Assembly: GCF_013394595.1 (NCBI RefSeq) | Contig: NZ_CP053348.1 | Span: 2,506,001-2,570,000, forward strand | DNA: 64,000 nucleotides | Source of the DNA: Winogradskyella forsetii | GTDB lineage: Bacteria; Bacteroidota; Bacteroidia; Flavobacteriales; Flavobacteriaceae | Direction: 5' to 3' | Shown here: one piece after another, positions 37,120-45,870 of the stretch | Numbering within the stretch: position 1 is the first letter of the stretch | Layout of the letters: each line of letters starts with the position of its first letter | Notes under the pieces: generated by a model | Told to the model about the DNA's origin: nothing | The model's input: only the letters and a program-made list of their open reading frames with translations | Database searches by the model: none | Position numbers and translations under genes: made by a program

Positions 37120-37629
37120 TTAGAGACCAAACTCTACTCCTAATGAAATGGCATCAAAAGAACCACCGTCTAAACTTACTCCTTTATAGGCTAAAACAAT
37201 ATCAATCATTTCGGTTACACCGTATTGTACTTTTGGTGCATAATAAAACCCACCATCATTTCCATCAGGACTAATCCCTAATGCATACCCTAAATCAGCA
37301 CCTACTGTAAATTTTTCAGATATACTAAAACGTGCAGCACCTGCAATTGGGATAAAACTAAAGTCTTCAGCTTCTGCTGTGATAGTTGCTCCTCCAAATG
37401 AATTTGAAATATCTTCCCCGAAATAATGATGATAACCAGAAGCGACACCTACATTAAATTCTTCAGATACTTCCCACAAATAGTTTGCATCTAAGTTAAC
37501 ACCAAAAGATGTAAAATCACCAGAATCTCCCAACGGTAATGCACCACTAATGCCTACATTAAAATCCTGTGCTCCTACACTAGTGAAAGCAAATACTGCA
37601 ACAGCAGCAAATAATAATAATTTTTTCAT
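37120..37629 (-). CDS. Outer-membrane beta-barrel protein
   Basis: 169 residues with a signal peptide (LLLFAAVAVFAFTSVGAQ) and barrel strands (FNVGISGALPLG, FGVNLDANYLW, FNVGVASGYHHYFG, FTVGADLGYALG, YYAPKVQYGVTE), ending ISLGVEFGL. It looks like a diverged tandem neighbour of the 36332 gene; the signal peptides are nearly the same. Own terminator, so probably monocistronic. Function unknown. Confidence 0.85.
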   Translation of the reverse strand: MKKLLLFAAVAVFAFTSVGAQDFNVGISGALPLGDSGDFTSFGVNLDANYLWEVSEEFNVGVASGYHHYFGEDISNSFGGATITAEAEDFSFIPIAGAARFSISEKFTVGADLGYALGISPDGNDGGFYYAPKVQYGVTEMIDIVLAYKGVSLDGGSFDAISLGVEFGL

Positions 37630-37810
37630 AATATTTAAATTTTAAAATTGATTGATACAAACTAAAGTCTTTTTTTTGAAATAATAAAATTTTCCTACAT
37701 AGTTATTAACAATTTTATAAACAATTTAATTTAAAAAACTGTATTTCAGTATTTTAAAATTTAAGTTATTAACATAATATCTTTATACTAGAGGAAATGC
37801 ATTATGTTTC

Positions 37811-37818
37811 TACCTTTG
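37811..37818 (+). promoter_or_regulatory. Candidate -7 box (TACCTTTG) of xerD
   Basis: Exact TAnnTTTG match 29 bp before the ATG at 37848. It lies inside the longer open frame that starts at 37797, which supports the downstream start. Confidence 0.55.
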
Positions 37819-37847
37819 TTTCAACCAACAATTCGTTATTTTCAACC

Positions 37848-38756
37848 ATGAAATGGGCACCAGCAATAGCCGATTATAAACATTATCTTCAAATAGAACG
37901 TGGTTTATCAAAAAACTCCATCGTTAACTATAGCTATGATATCAAAAAACTAATGTTTTATCTTGAAGAACATCAAATAAATGTATCTCCTATTTCTATT
38001 GACCATACAGTTGTTAAAGATTTTATTTATTCAGTTTCCAAATCCATTAATCCAAGATCGCAAGCGCGATTGATATCTGGACTACGAAATTTTTTCGACT
38101 ATCTCATTTTTGAAAACTACAGAACCACTAATCCGTTGGATTTAATAGAATCTCCGAGAATAGGAAGAAAATTACCAGATACATTATCTATAAAAGATAT
38201 AGACAACTTAATCAGTGCTATTGATTTAAGTTACCAATACAACGGCGTAAATCTTGGCGAGCGAAACAGAGCCATTATAGAAACCTTATATAGCTGTGGT
38301 TTGCGTGTGAGTGAACTTATAGAACTAAAAATATCAGATTTGTTTTTTGAAGAAGGTTTTATAAAAGTCACCGGAAAAGGAGACAAACAGCGTTTTGTAC
38401 CCATAGGAACATCGACTCAAAACTACATAAACATCTGGATTGCCATTAGAAATCATATAGAGGTGCAGCCCAATTCTAAAGATGTACTTTTTTTAAATTA
38501 CAAAGGTAAAAAACTGACACGCGCCATGATTTTTACCATTATAAAATCCTTAGTCGAAAAAACAGGGCTTAAGAAAACAGTGTCACCACATACCTTTAGA
38601 CATTCGTTTGCGACACATCTACTCGAAAATGGTGCAGATCTTAGAGCCATACAAATGATGCTTGGGCATGAAAGTATAACAACTACAGAAATCTATATGC
38701 ACGTAGATCGTTCTCATTTAAGTGAGGTATTGAATAAGTTTCATCCTAGAAAATAA
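37848..38756 (+). CDS. xerD: Site-specific tyrosine recombinase XerD/XerC
   Basis: Resolves chromosome dimers at dif together with its partner. 302 residues from the ATG at 37848. N-terminal SAM-like core-binding domain (YKHYLQIERGLSKNSIVNY), then the catalytic domain with Arg in CGLRVSEL, Lys in VTGKGDKQRFVP, HxxR in HTFRHSFATHLLENG, His in LGHESITTTEIY and the nucleophilic Tyr in that last motif. The frame is open back to ATG 37797, but those residues are unlike the family and overlap a -7 box. There are no other mobile-element genes, so this is the housekeeping recombinase rather than an integrase. Confidence 0.93.
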   Translation: MKWAPAIADYKHYLQIERGLSKNSIVNYSYDIKKLMFYLEEHQINVSPISIDHTVVKDFIYSVSKSINPRSQARLISGLRNFFDYLIFENYRTTNPLDLIESPRIGRKLPDTLSIKDIDNLISAIDLSYQYNGVNLGERNRAIIETLYSCGLRVSELIELKISDLFFEEGFIKVTGKGDKQRFVPIGTSTQNYINIWIAIRNHIEVQPNSKDVLFLNYKGKKLTRAMIFTIIKSLVEKTGLKKTVSPHTFRHSFATHLLENGADLRAIQMMLGHESITTTEIYMHVDRSHLSEVLNKFHPRK

Positions 38757-38825
38757 GTCAATATTTATTCTATTTTAATGTGACCCTCTTTTCATTTAAG
38801 TGTCTTACATATAAAGAATTAAAGA

Positions 38826-40010
38826 ATGAAACTCAACTTTTTAAATCTAGCTAAATATAAATCAAAAACTTACCGAAACACAAACTATTCAAAACGATCA
38901 ATTGAAAATGAACACTATAAAATTGCATTAGAAATTTCTAATGTTGGTCTTTGGAATTGGGGCATTGAAAGCAATAGAGTCTTCTATTCAAAAGAATCAA
39001 AACAAATTATTGGTTACTGTGAAAGTGAATTAAATAGTACGTCAGAGTTTTTGGATAAAAAAGTGCATCCAGATGACAAGGAAGGCCATTATAGAGATTT
39101 TAAATTGCTCCTAAAAGGCAGGATAGATTCTTACGAGAACGAGTATCGGGTTTTATGCAAAAATGGTAGCTACAAATGGATTTTAGATAAAGGGAAAATT
39201 ATTGAAAAAGATCTTAACGGCAACCCAACACTTATCATTGGCACGCATTCCGATATTACCAATTTAAAACAAAAAGAAGCCCAACTCAATAAGAATCTTC
39301 AACTAATCACCAGTCAGAATAAAAGACTGTATAGTTTTACCCATATTGTTTCTCATAATTTAAAAACCCATATTGGCAACTTCAAAAACATCTTAGAGTT
39401 TTATGATGAAGCAAATTGCGAGAACGAAAAGGAAGAACTCATTCAACATTTACAGTCTATTTCAACATCTTTAACATCAACCATTGCAGATTTAGACGAT
39501 ATTATCAGCATAAAATCCAAAGCGCACAACAACCAACTTAATGAGCGTGTTAATTTATTTGACTGCGTCTATAAAGTAGTAGAGAGTTTAAAAACTGAAA
39601 GTATTAAGAGCGACGTTACTATTTATAATGCTTTAAGAAAAAATGAATTCTTAATGACCAATAGTGCCTATTTAGAGAGTATTTTTTATAATTTGATATC
39701 TAACGGGATAAAATATTCAGATCCCAACAAAAAATCTCAAATAATTATACAATCTATAAATACAAAAGACAATCTGAAAATTCTCATTTCAGATAACGGT
39801 ATTGGTATTAATATGGATAAATATAAACATCAGATCTTTGAAATGTATCAAACTTTTCATGGCACTGACCGAAAAGATTCTAGAGGTATTGGGCTTTATA
39901 TTACAAAAACGCAAGTTGAAGCACTACAAGGTGTCATTCTAATGGAAAGTGCGCTAAACGAAGGCACCACTTTTTCATTGACCTTTAAAAAACAAAAAAC
40001 ACTCGTTTAA
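38826..40010 (+). CDS. PAS-domain sensor histidine kinase
   Basis: 394 residues, no membrane segment. One PAS/PAC unit (about 32-152; ISNVGLWNWGIESNRVFYS to THSDITNLKQ), a DHp region with the phospho-accepting His in FTHIVSHNLKTHIGNFKN, and a CA domain with N box (YNLISNGIKYS), G1 (DNGIGINM) and G2 (DSRGIGLYITK). The H box is atypical (SHNLKTH instead of SHDLRTP) but this variant is common in flavobacterial PAS kinases. No response regulator is adjacent, so it is an orphan kinase. Its stop codon lies in the loop of its own terminator. Confidence 0.92.
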   Translation: MKLNFLNLAKYKSKTYRNTNYSKRSIENEHYKIALEISNVGLWNWGIESNRVFYSKESKQIIGYCESELNSTSEFLDKKVHPDDKEGHYRDFKLLLKGRIDSYENEYRVLCKNGSYKWILDKGKIIEKDLNGNPTLIIGTHSDITNLKQKEAQLNKNLQLITSQNKRLYSFTHIVSHNLKTHIGNFKNILEFYDEANCENEKEELIQHLQSISTSLTSTIADLDDIISIKSKAHNNQLNERVNLFDCVYKVVESLKTESIKSDVTIYNALRKNEFLMTNSAYLESIFYNLISNGIKYSDPNKKSQIIIQSINTKDNLKILISDNGIGINMDKYKHQIFEMYQTFHGTDRKDSRGIGLYITKTQVEALQGVILMESALNEGTTFSLTFKKQKTLV

Positions 40011-40019
40011 AGTGTTTTT
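39995..40019 (+). terminator. Terminator overlapping the end of the PAS kinase gene
   Basis: A 9-bp stem (AAAAACACT with AGTGTTTTT), 7-nt loop containing the TAA stop codon, and a T-rich tail. Confidence 0.7.
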
Positions 40020-40062
40020 ATTTTTTGGGCTCAGTACATTTCTTTAAAGAAATCAGCTCCTA

Positions 40063-40947
40063 TTATTTTGAATTCATTAGTTTTTCTGAAGGAATATTAA
40101 TTTCAGGAATGTCAAACATGAAATAACTATCCGTTAGACTTAAAGCGGATACGACTTCCAAATTATGAAAGCTAACTTTTCCCAAAAATCTACAGCTATC
40201 AAAATTAGTCGTATGGTTCTTTGTGTTAATAAAACCTAAATCCTGAGCAAACATAGAATGACTAAAATCTGCTTTATCCCTAAATTCAGTATAGTTAAAA
40301 AGCACGCGCCCTCTGCAGTCAATCAAAGTAAAGTCCGCATATTTGAAGAATTTGCCTGCACTAAATTGTAATTCAGAATTGAATAAACTGTTTTGAAAGC
40401 TTGCAATGTCATAAAACTCTGCATTCATAAAATTAACTCTTTGATTAAAAAATGCGTTCTGAAATCGTAAAGCTCCTTCAAATTTACATGTATTGAAAAA
40501 AGCATTTTCATGACAATGTAACTCTTCGAAATTAGCACTCTTATCAAATGTAGAGTTTGTAAAATCTGTTCTTCCATAGATGCTACTTCCTCTAAAATTA
40601 ACGTCTTCTTCAAAAAAACAGTCTATAAAAGTGACATTACCCTGAAAAGACGTTAACACAACACTTCCATCCTCCATTTTTCTAAAAGCACTTACAGGCT
40701 TTTTAAAAACACATTTTTTAAATGTAATTCCCGATTTCACATTAACTTGGTAAACACCTTCGCTGATGAGATGAGCATCTAAATACGATGTAAAATCAAT
40801 AACTTCATCGATCGTCTTATTCTCAATGTAAATTGGCTGATCTGTTTTAATTAATTTTTTCATACTATTGTCTTCATTAGTCGAAGAGTTCTGGGTTGCG
40901 CAAGATAATTGGACCAAAGCAACCATTGCTAAAATGAAATGTTTCAT
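40063..40947 (-). CDS. Pentapeptide-repeat-like lipoprotein
   Basis: 294 residues with a lipoprotein signal (MVALVQLSC, lipidated Cys16). From about 75 to 270 the sequence is made of Phe-centred repeats (FIDCFFEEDVNF, TDFTNSTFDKSANF, LRFQNAFFNQRVNF, ASFQNSLFNSELQF, ADFSHSMFAQDLGF) expected to form a right-handed quadrilateral beta-helix. Cytoplasmic pentapeptide proteins can mimic DNA, but this one is exported to the envelope, so a structural or binding role is more likely. Monocistronic in appearance. Confidence 0.82.
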   Translation of the reverse strand: MKHFILAMVALVQLSCATQNSSTNEDNSMKKLIKTDQPIYIENKTIDEVIDFTSYLDAHLISEGVYQVNVKSGITFKKCVFKKPVSAFRKMEDGSVVLTSFQGNVTFIDCFFEEDVNFRGSSIYGRTDFTNSTFDKSANFEELHCHENAFFNTCKFEGALRFQNAFFNQRVNFMNAEFYDIASFQNSLFNSELQFSAGKFFKYADFTLIDCRGRVLFNYTEFRDKADFSHSMFAQDLGFINTKNHTTNFDSCRFLGKVSFHNLEVVSALSLTDSYFMFDIPEINIPSEKLMNSK

Positions 40948-41034
40948 GTGTTTACCGTTATTTTAAGATGAAGTTTCAAAGCCTATGCGCAGTATATCCA
41001 ACATAGGCTAGAAACATCATTATATTATTTAAAT

Positions 41035-42708
41035 TTAGTTACCGTAGTATTTATCCTTGGTAAGTTGGATATGCTCATCAATTTTACTGTCGATATTTCC
41101 ATTTCGCTTTTCCTTTTTGATGAACTCTAAGATCTCCTTTTGGGTATAGGCATTCTTAAAGTTGTCCGTAACCGCAGTTTGACGCTCGTTTCTCTTAAGA
41201 TTCTGCACGTTTGGCTCTAGATTATTAGTGAAACTAAATTGATCAATAGTGGCTTCGTTACCGTCTTGAGAAGATGACCTAGAACTATATCCATAATCAA
41301 AATACTTTGGATCTAAGGTGGTATAGAACAGGTTATTCATTTCATCTTGTTCGTTAAATTTGTCTTCTGCATCAGCAATAAGAACCAAATAATAATACCC
41401 AGATAATTCTGGCATGTAATAGGTTCTGATTTGACTTTCCAGTCCCCAAGCCGTCTGCGTGAAACTATTCCCTGAAGGAATATCAAGATTAAAGACACAA
41501 TTATCAGCAGTTGGACAATCGTAGGTATTCTGTGCTATAGATGTATTGAATTCATCATAATAAATCACACCATAATCATTGGCGTCAAAAGCATTAAAAT
41601 AAATATAATAGATAGACCAATCGTCATTTGCAGAAGCAGTTTGATTTCCGATATTGTAGATATTAAAATCGATCACTCTTTCGGTTGGTTCGCCACTAAA
41701 TTGATAATTTGAATAATCTGCAAAAACCCATGGTGCTAAATCAACACCTGTTGTTACAGGATTGACATCATCTGGCGGATTGTTTTCACCACCACCTTCT
41801 TGATCTGAAGCTATAAATAAAGGTTTGTCACCGTTATAACTTGTACAAAATTCATTCATCATATAGTTATAATCGACCCAAATATAGCCGAAATCGCCCC
41901 ATGTTTCGCCCCAAGAATTAATAACTCTAAAAGCACCATTAGCACCTTTTGAATCATCGTAACCAGCAATGACCATGGCATGGTAAGCATGCTGTCCAAC
42001 ATTGTTATAAGAGGTGCTTGATGACAACACAACATCACTGTTCCAACTCATAAAGTTATCTGCTAATTTTGCACCAAGGATCACAGGAATATTATTCGCC
42101 AGATTCTGTTTAATGCTTTGAATGCTCGCATCTATTTTTCTCCAGTATTGTATTTTATTCTGATTGGCTTCCGTTGTCCAACTCGATTGAACATTAGAAC
42201 TAGAGCAGTTTCCTAAATTTGTATAAGGCACGGTTTGTTCAGTAGCGACACCTCTGTTCTGAAGTAAAGTAAGTGCTTCTGTAAAATTTGTTCCGTTACA
42301 ATCTGTACCTTTTTGGTTATCTGGAATGGCCGTAAATAAATCCTTTGGACTAAATTGATTGGATGTTGACGCCAATTGTGCTGTAGACAAGCCATTGCTC
42401 ATACCATTTAAAGCCGTTTTATAATTATAACCCACAGCCCAAGATACACAAGTACCATATGGATTTTGATTTCCTATCGGAGGAAATTTAGGAACAAGAT
42501 CTACGGATGATGGTAAGTTGGAATTTCCAAAACTAAAATTCGTTGATGTTGGAATGGTGCCTAAATCATCTTCTCCACTCCACCCTAATGCGAAATCACC
42601 TTGTGGCTGTTCTTCTTCCTCAAAAGGTTCGCTGTCTTTATCACAGCTGACAAAAACACATAGTTGTAATGCAAGTATAGCGCATAAAAAGAAATTAATT
42701 TTTTTCAT
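41035..42708 (-). CDS. Papain-like (C1A) cysteine peptidase lipoprotein with a CARDB-like C-terminal domain
   Basis: 557 residues. The signal peptide ends in a lipobox (VFVSC, Cys22), followed by an acidic linker (EPFEEEEQPQGD). The C1A peptidase domain is about 70-305: oxyanion Gln and catalytic Cys in IGNQNPYGTCVSWAVGYN, His in GQHAYHAMVIAGYDD, Asn in VINSWGETWGDFGYIWV. Residues about 325-465 resemble a CARDB adhesion-like domain (VDLAPWVFADYSN, FNIYNIGNQTAS, DEMNNLFY). The classic prodomain is absent. It probably sits on the outer membrane and degrades or processes surface proteins. No T9SS tail is visible. Confidence 0.88.
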   Translation of the reverse strand: MKKINFFLCAILALQLCVFVSCDKDSEPFEEEEQPQGDFALGWSGEDDLGTIPTSTNFSFGNSNLPSSVDLVPKFPPIGNQNPYGTCVSWAVGYNYKTALNGMSNGLSTAQLASTSNQFSPKDLFTAIPDNQKGTDCNGTNFTEALTLLQNRGVATEQTVPYTNLGNCSSSNVQSSWTTEANQNKIQYWRKIDASIQSIKQNLANNIPVILGAKLADNFMSWNSDVVLSSSTSYNNVGQHAYHAMVIAGYDDSKGANGAFRVINSWGETWGDFGYIWVDYNYMMNEFCTSYNGDKPLFIASDQEGGGENNPPDDVNPVTTGVDLAPWVFADYSNYQFSGEPTERVIDFNIYNIGNQTASANDDWSIYYIYFNAFDANDYGVIYYDEFNTSIAQNTYDCPTADNCVFNLDIPSGNSFTQTAWGLESQIRTYYMPELSGYYYLVLIADAEDKFNEQDEMNNLFYTTLDPKYFDYGYSSRSSSQDGNEATIDQFSFTNNLEPNVQNLKRNERQTAVTDNFKNAYTQKEILEFIKKEKRNGNIDSKIDEHIQLTKDKYYGN

Positions 42709-42844
42709 AATAATTGATTTAATAGTTCGATTTAATGGTTCGTATTACACATACATCGACATCTATTAAATATGTCATCATAAAAATTCAGAAAAATTTA
42801 ACTTTATTTATCCTACCCTTGTAATCGTTAGAAAATGGCATAAA

Positions 42845-42869
42845 AAAATCCGGTGTAAAACCGGATTTT
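42845..42869 (-). terminator. Terminator of rny
   Basis: A 9-bp stem (AAAATCCGG with CCGGATTTT), 7-nt loop, followed on the minus strand by a T-run. Confidence 0.85.
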
Positions 42870-42894
42870 AGTTATGATATATATATTCGTTATT

Positions 42895-44472
42895 TTATTT
42901 AGCAATATTAACCGCTCTAGTTTCTCTAATTACCGTAACCTTTACTTGTCCAGGATAAGTCATATCGGTTTGAATTTTTTGCGAAATCTCAAAAGATAAG
43001 CTGGCTGCTCTGTCATCCGTTACTTTTTCACTTTCTACAATAACACGCAATTCTCTACCAGCTTGTATGGCATAAGCTTTCTTTACGCCTACAAAACCAA
43101 AGGCAACATCTTCCAAATCCTTTAAACGTTGTATGTAAGAATCCAGTACTTGTCGTCTTGCGCCTGGTCGTGCACCAGAAATAGCATCACACACTTGGAT
43201 TATTGGTGACAATAATGTTGTCATTTCAATTTCGTCGTGGTGCGCTCCAATCGCATTACAAACTTCTGGTTTTTCACCATGCTTTTCTGCCCATTGCATT
43301 CCTAAAATAGCGTGAGGTGTTTCTACGTCTGTTTCAGACGATGGTACTTTTCCGATATCATGCAATAAACCTGCTCGTTTAGCCAATTTAGGATTTAAGC
43401 CTAATTCCGCTGCCATTACACCACAAAGTTTTGCGACTTCACGCGAGTGTTGCAGTAAGTTCTGTCCGTAAGATGAACGGTATTTCATTCGACCCACCAT
43501 CTTTATTAATTCAGGATGTAAACCATGGATTCCCAAATCGATAACGGTTCGCTTACCAACTTCGATAATTTCTTGTTCAATCTGCTTCTCTGTTTTTCTT
43601 ACAATCTCTTCGATACGTGCTGGATGTATTCTTCCATCCGTTACCAATTTATGTAACGATAAACGTGCTATTTCACGCCTAACGGAATCAAAGCAAGACA
43701 AGATAATGGCTTCTGGTGTGTCATCAACAATAATCTCAACACCTGTTGCCGCTTCAATGGCTCTAATGTTTCTTCCTTCCCTACCGATTATTCTACCTTT
43801 AACGTCATCAGATTCTATGTTAAAAACAGACACACAGTTATCGACGGCTTCTTCTGTACCAATACGTTGAATGGTATTGATTATAATTTTCTTAGCCTCT
43901 TGCTGTGCTGTTAATTTCGCTTCTTCCAAATGGTCTTGTATAAATACTTGAGCATCCGTTTTAGCTTCTTCTTTAAGCGATTCCACTAATTGCTCTTTGG
44001 CTTCTTCAGCAGACAAGGACGAAATGACCTCTAATTGTTTTATTTGGCTTTTATGCGCTTTCTCTACTTCTTCTTGTTTCTTTTCAAGATGTTCCAATCT
44101 AAAATCATAATCTTTTATTTTAGATTCTAAGGATTGATTGGATTTTTTCGTCTTATTAAGCTCAGTGGAAACTTGCGATTCTTTGTCCCTAATGCGTTTT
44201 TCGGCTTCTGCCATTTTTTTGTCCCGAGACAAAATCACTTTTTCGTGCTCAGATTTAAGCTCAATAAATTTCTCCTTTGCCTGAAGCATTTTATCTTTTT
44301 TGATGGACTCGCCATCTGCCTTTGCTTGTTTTATAATTGATTTGGATTCGTTTTCTGCATTTGCAATTAATTTAGAAGCCTTTCCCTTTTCTAAAGATTT
44401 AGCGATTACAAATCCTATTATTACGCCTAGTATTAGGCCTCCAACTATATACATAATTGTGTTAGTGTCCAT
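42895..44472 (-). CDS. rny: Ribonuclease Y
   Basis: A membrane-anchored endoribonuclease that initiates mRNA decay. 525 residues. N-terminal membrane segment ([18 protein letters not shown], about 7-24), a long charged coiled coil (about 30-180), a KH RNA-binding domain ([20 protein letters not shown]), and an HD domain ([22 protein letters not shown]). The length and domain order are canonical. It lies downstream of the 6S RNA gene and zapA on the same strand; the 6S terminator probably separates it from them. Confidence 0.97.
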   Translation of the reverse strand: MDTNTIMYIVGGLILGVIIGFVIAKSLEKGKASKLIANAENESKSIIKQAKADGESIKKDKMLQAKEKFIELKSEHEKVILSRDKKMAEAEKRIRDKESQVSTELNKTKKSNQSLESKIKDYDFRLEHLEKKQEEVEKAHKSQIKQLEVISSLSAEEAKEQLVESLKEEAKTDAQVFIQDHLEEAKLTAQQEAKKIIINTIQRIGTEEAVDNCVSVFNIESDDVKGRIIGREGRNIRAIEAATGVEIIVDDTPEAIILSCFDSVRREIARLSLHKLVTDGRIHPARIEEIVRKTEKQIEQEIIEVGKRTVIDLGIHGLHPELIKMVGRMKYRSSYGQNLLQHSREVAKLCGVMAAELGLNPKLAKRAGLLHDIGKVPSSETDVETPHAILGMQWAEKHGEKPEVCNAIGAHHDEIEMTTLLSPIIQVCDAISGARPGARRQVLDSYIQRLKDLEDVAFGFVGVKKAYAIQAGRELRVIVESEKVTDDRAASLSFEISQKIQTDMTYPGQVKVTVIRETRAVNIAK

Positions 44473-44577
44473 ATTTATTGTTTAGTTTATTGGTGTTAGG
44501 TAAAACATTTTAAAGTTTCCAACAAAAAGTTGGAATAAGCTCAACTAATTAGTTTTTACCAAAACTAAAGTTGCTAT

Positions 44578-44786
44578 AAAAAAAAAGCCTACATCAGTTA
44601 TCGGTTTTGTATAAACTCCTTAAAAACAAGTTTAGGGCTAACAAGCTGATCAAAAATCCGCCTGAGATACTTTAGAGACTGAAATAAATTCAGCATAAAG
44701 CACTAGCGGCACGATTTTACAACTTAAACTCACCCTTTTTAAAGAATTGATCGTTGAGTTTATCAAAAAATGTAACTAATGTAGGC
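44578..44786 (-). ncRNA. ssrS: 6S RNA (6S-Flavo type)
   Basis: A candidate minus-strand RNA of about 200 nt. The closing stem is GCCTACATTAGTTA (44786-44773) paired with TAACTGATGTAGGC (44600-44587), 14 positions with one U-G wobble, followed by nine T on the minus strand (44586-44578) as a terminator. Inside, further partly paired arms flank an internal region, as in 6S RNA, which binds RNA polymerase. The position next to zapA matches the known gene neighbourhood of ssrS in E. coli, and a flavobacterial family (6S-Flavo) is known. No coding frame fits here. The 5' end is inferred from the closing stem. Confidence 0.8.
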
Positions 44787-44816
44787 AGTAACCTTTTATT
44801 TTAAAGAACGTACGAG

Positions 44817-45104
44817 TTAAATATGTGCTTGCAGCAACTCATTTAAAGCTTCTAACTTTTCCTGAACTTCTTCATTCACATACTCTTTATCTATTGATTT
44901 TTGCTCTACTTGAGCTGCAAACTGCAAAGCACACATGGCTAAAACATCTTGCTTATCCCTTACAGAGTAATTCTGCTCAAATTGTCCAATCATAGCCTCA
45001 ATTTTTTTTGTGGCTTTACGTAAACCTTCTTCTTGGCCTGGGTTTATCGTCAAAGGATAAACTCTATTAGCTATAGAAAGTTTAATTTTTAATTGTTCTG
45101 ACAT
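44817..45104 (-). CDS. zapA: Cell division protein ZapA
   Basis: A 95-residue FtsZ-ring stabiliser. The N-terminal part reads LKIKLSIANRVYPLTINPGQEEGLRKATKKI, typical of ZapA, followed by the long helix (MIGQFEQNYSVRDKQDVLAMCALQFAAQVEQK) that dimerises as a coiled coil. It follows a coiled-coil gene by 21 bp and precedes the 6S RNA, a placement that supports both identifications. Confidence 0.93.
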   Translation of the reverse strand: MSEQLKIKLSIANRVYPLTINPGQEEGLRKATKKIEAMIGQFEQNYSVRDKQDVLAMCALQFAAQVEQKSIDKEYVNEEVQEKLEALNELLQAHI

Positions 45105-45125
45105 ATAACGTCTAAATTTACAACT

Positions 45126-45416
45126 TTATTCTGACAGTTGCCCAATACAATGGTCAATATCCCTAATAAGTGCATTTATTTTGAGCTTTGTTTCTCGTTT
45201 ATTTTCGTCACTACCAAGCATTGAATTTGCCATTTTGAGCGTATCATGTTTTTCGATCCAACCAGCAATCTCATCTTGTTGCTCCAGAAGTTTTTGTTGT
45301 TGTTGTTCTAATTGGTCCGAGAGTTTAGCGTTGGTCTGTTTTAAAACCTCTTGCTTATGTAAAATCTTACTGATTTTATTCTCTAACGCATCAACAATGT
45401 CTTCTATTTTACTCAT
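45126..45416 (-). CDS. Small coiled-coil protein upstream of zapA
   Basis: A 96-residue, almost entirely helical protein rich in Gln, Glu and Lys (QLEQQQQKLLEQQDEI), ending NALIRDIDHCIGQLSE. No catalytic motif or signal peptide. It lies 21 bp ahead of zapA on the same strand, so a role in cell division, perhaps like the coiled-coil ZapB, is plausible but not shown. Confidence 0.78.
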   Translation of the reverse strand: MSKIEDIVDALENKISKILHKQEVLKQTNAKLSDQLEQQQQKLLEQQDEIAGWIEKHDTLKMANSMLGSDENKRETKLKINALIRDIDHCIGQLSE

Positions 45417-45732
45417 TAAAGCAATTCAATACTATTGAAACAAAGTTAACATACCTAACGACAAAACACAATTCTTTTATGATTATTTTTTAAATTTTAA
45501 AAGATGAATAGGTTACTAAGTTGTCCATAATTATAACAGAACAAATTTTATGCTTTCAACATCCAACGCTTTCAGTTTAAAGCGATAAGGCACTCTTGTT
45601 CATCTTTTTACGTTTGTATTAACTATTTAGTCATAGTAAAAATTCTAAATCAAAGTTATACCTATTAAAATTGTTACTTTAATATGCTGAAAATCAATAT
45701 TTTCATTTATATTTAAAATTTAATTTACTGAT

Positions 45733-45746
45733 TTAAAGCGCTTTAA
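45733..45746. promoter_or_regulatory. 14-bp palindrome, possible operator
   Basis: TTAAAGCGCTTTAA is perfectly self-complementary and sits about 95 bp before the candidate -7 box. It may be a binding site for a dimeric regulator. No matching site has been established elsewhere in the window. Confidence 0.3.
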
Positions 45747-45827
45747 TCGTTTGTCATAAGAATAGAAAATGATTTATTTCACCTTATATAAATTGTAAGA
45801 CTAGTCCATCAAAATTTATAAACTCAT

Positions 45828-45835
45828 TACATTTG
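45828..45835 (+). promoter_or_regulatory. Candidate -7 box (TACATTTG) of the M23 peptidase gene
   Basis: Exact TAnnTTTG match 35 bp before the ATG at 45871, followed by C as is frequent in this group. Confidence 0.5.
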
Positions 45836-45870
45836 CAAATCGATATCGAATTTATATTTTAGCTTATTAT

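Larger units (their letters stand above)
45417..45870. other. Intergenic region between the zapA operon and the M23 peptidase gene
   Basis: 454 bp, very AT-rich, between divergent genes. It holds a 14-bp palindrome (TTAAAGCGCTTTAA, 45733-45746) and a TAnnTTTG box near the right end. I see no tRNA, small gene or strong hairpin terminator. Confidence 0.5.

Noticed and set aside
37797-38756. XerD as an integrase of a mobile element
   Set aside because: No excisionase, attachment repeats, tRNA or phage genes nearby, and the sequence fits housekeeping XerD.
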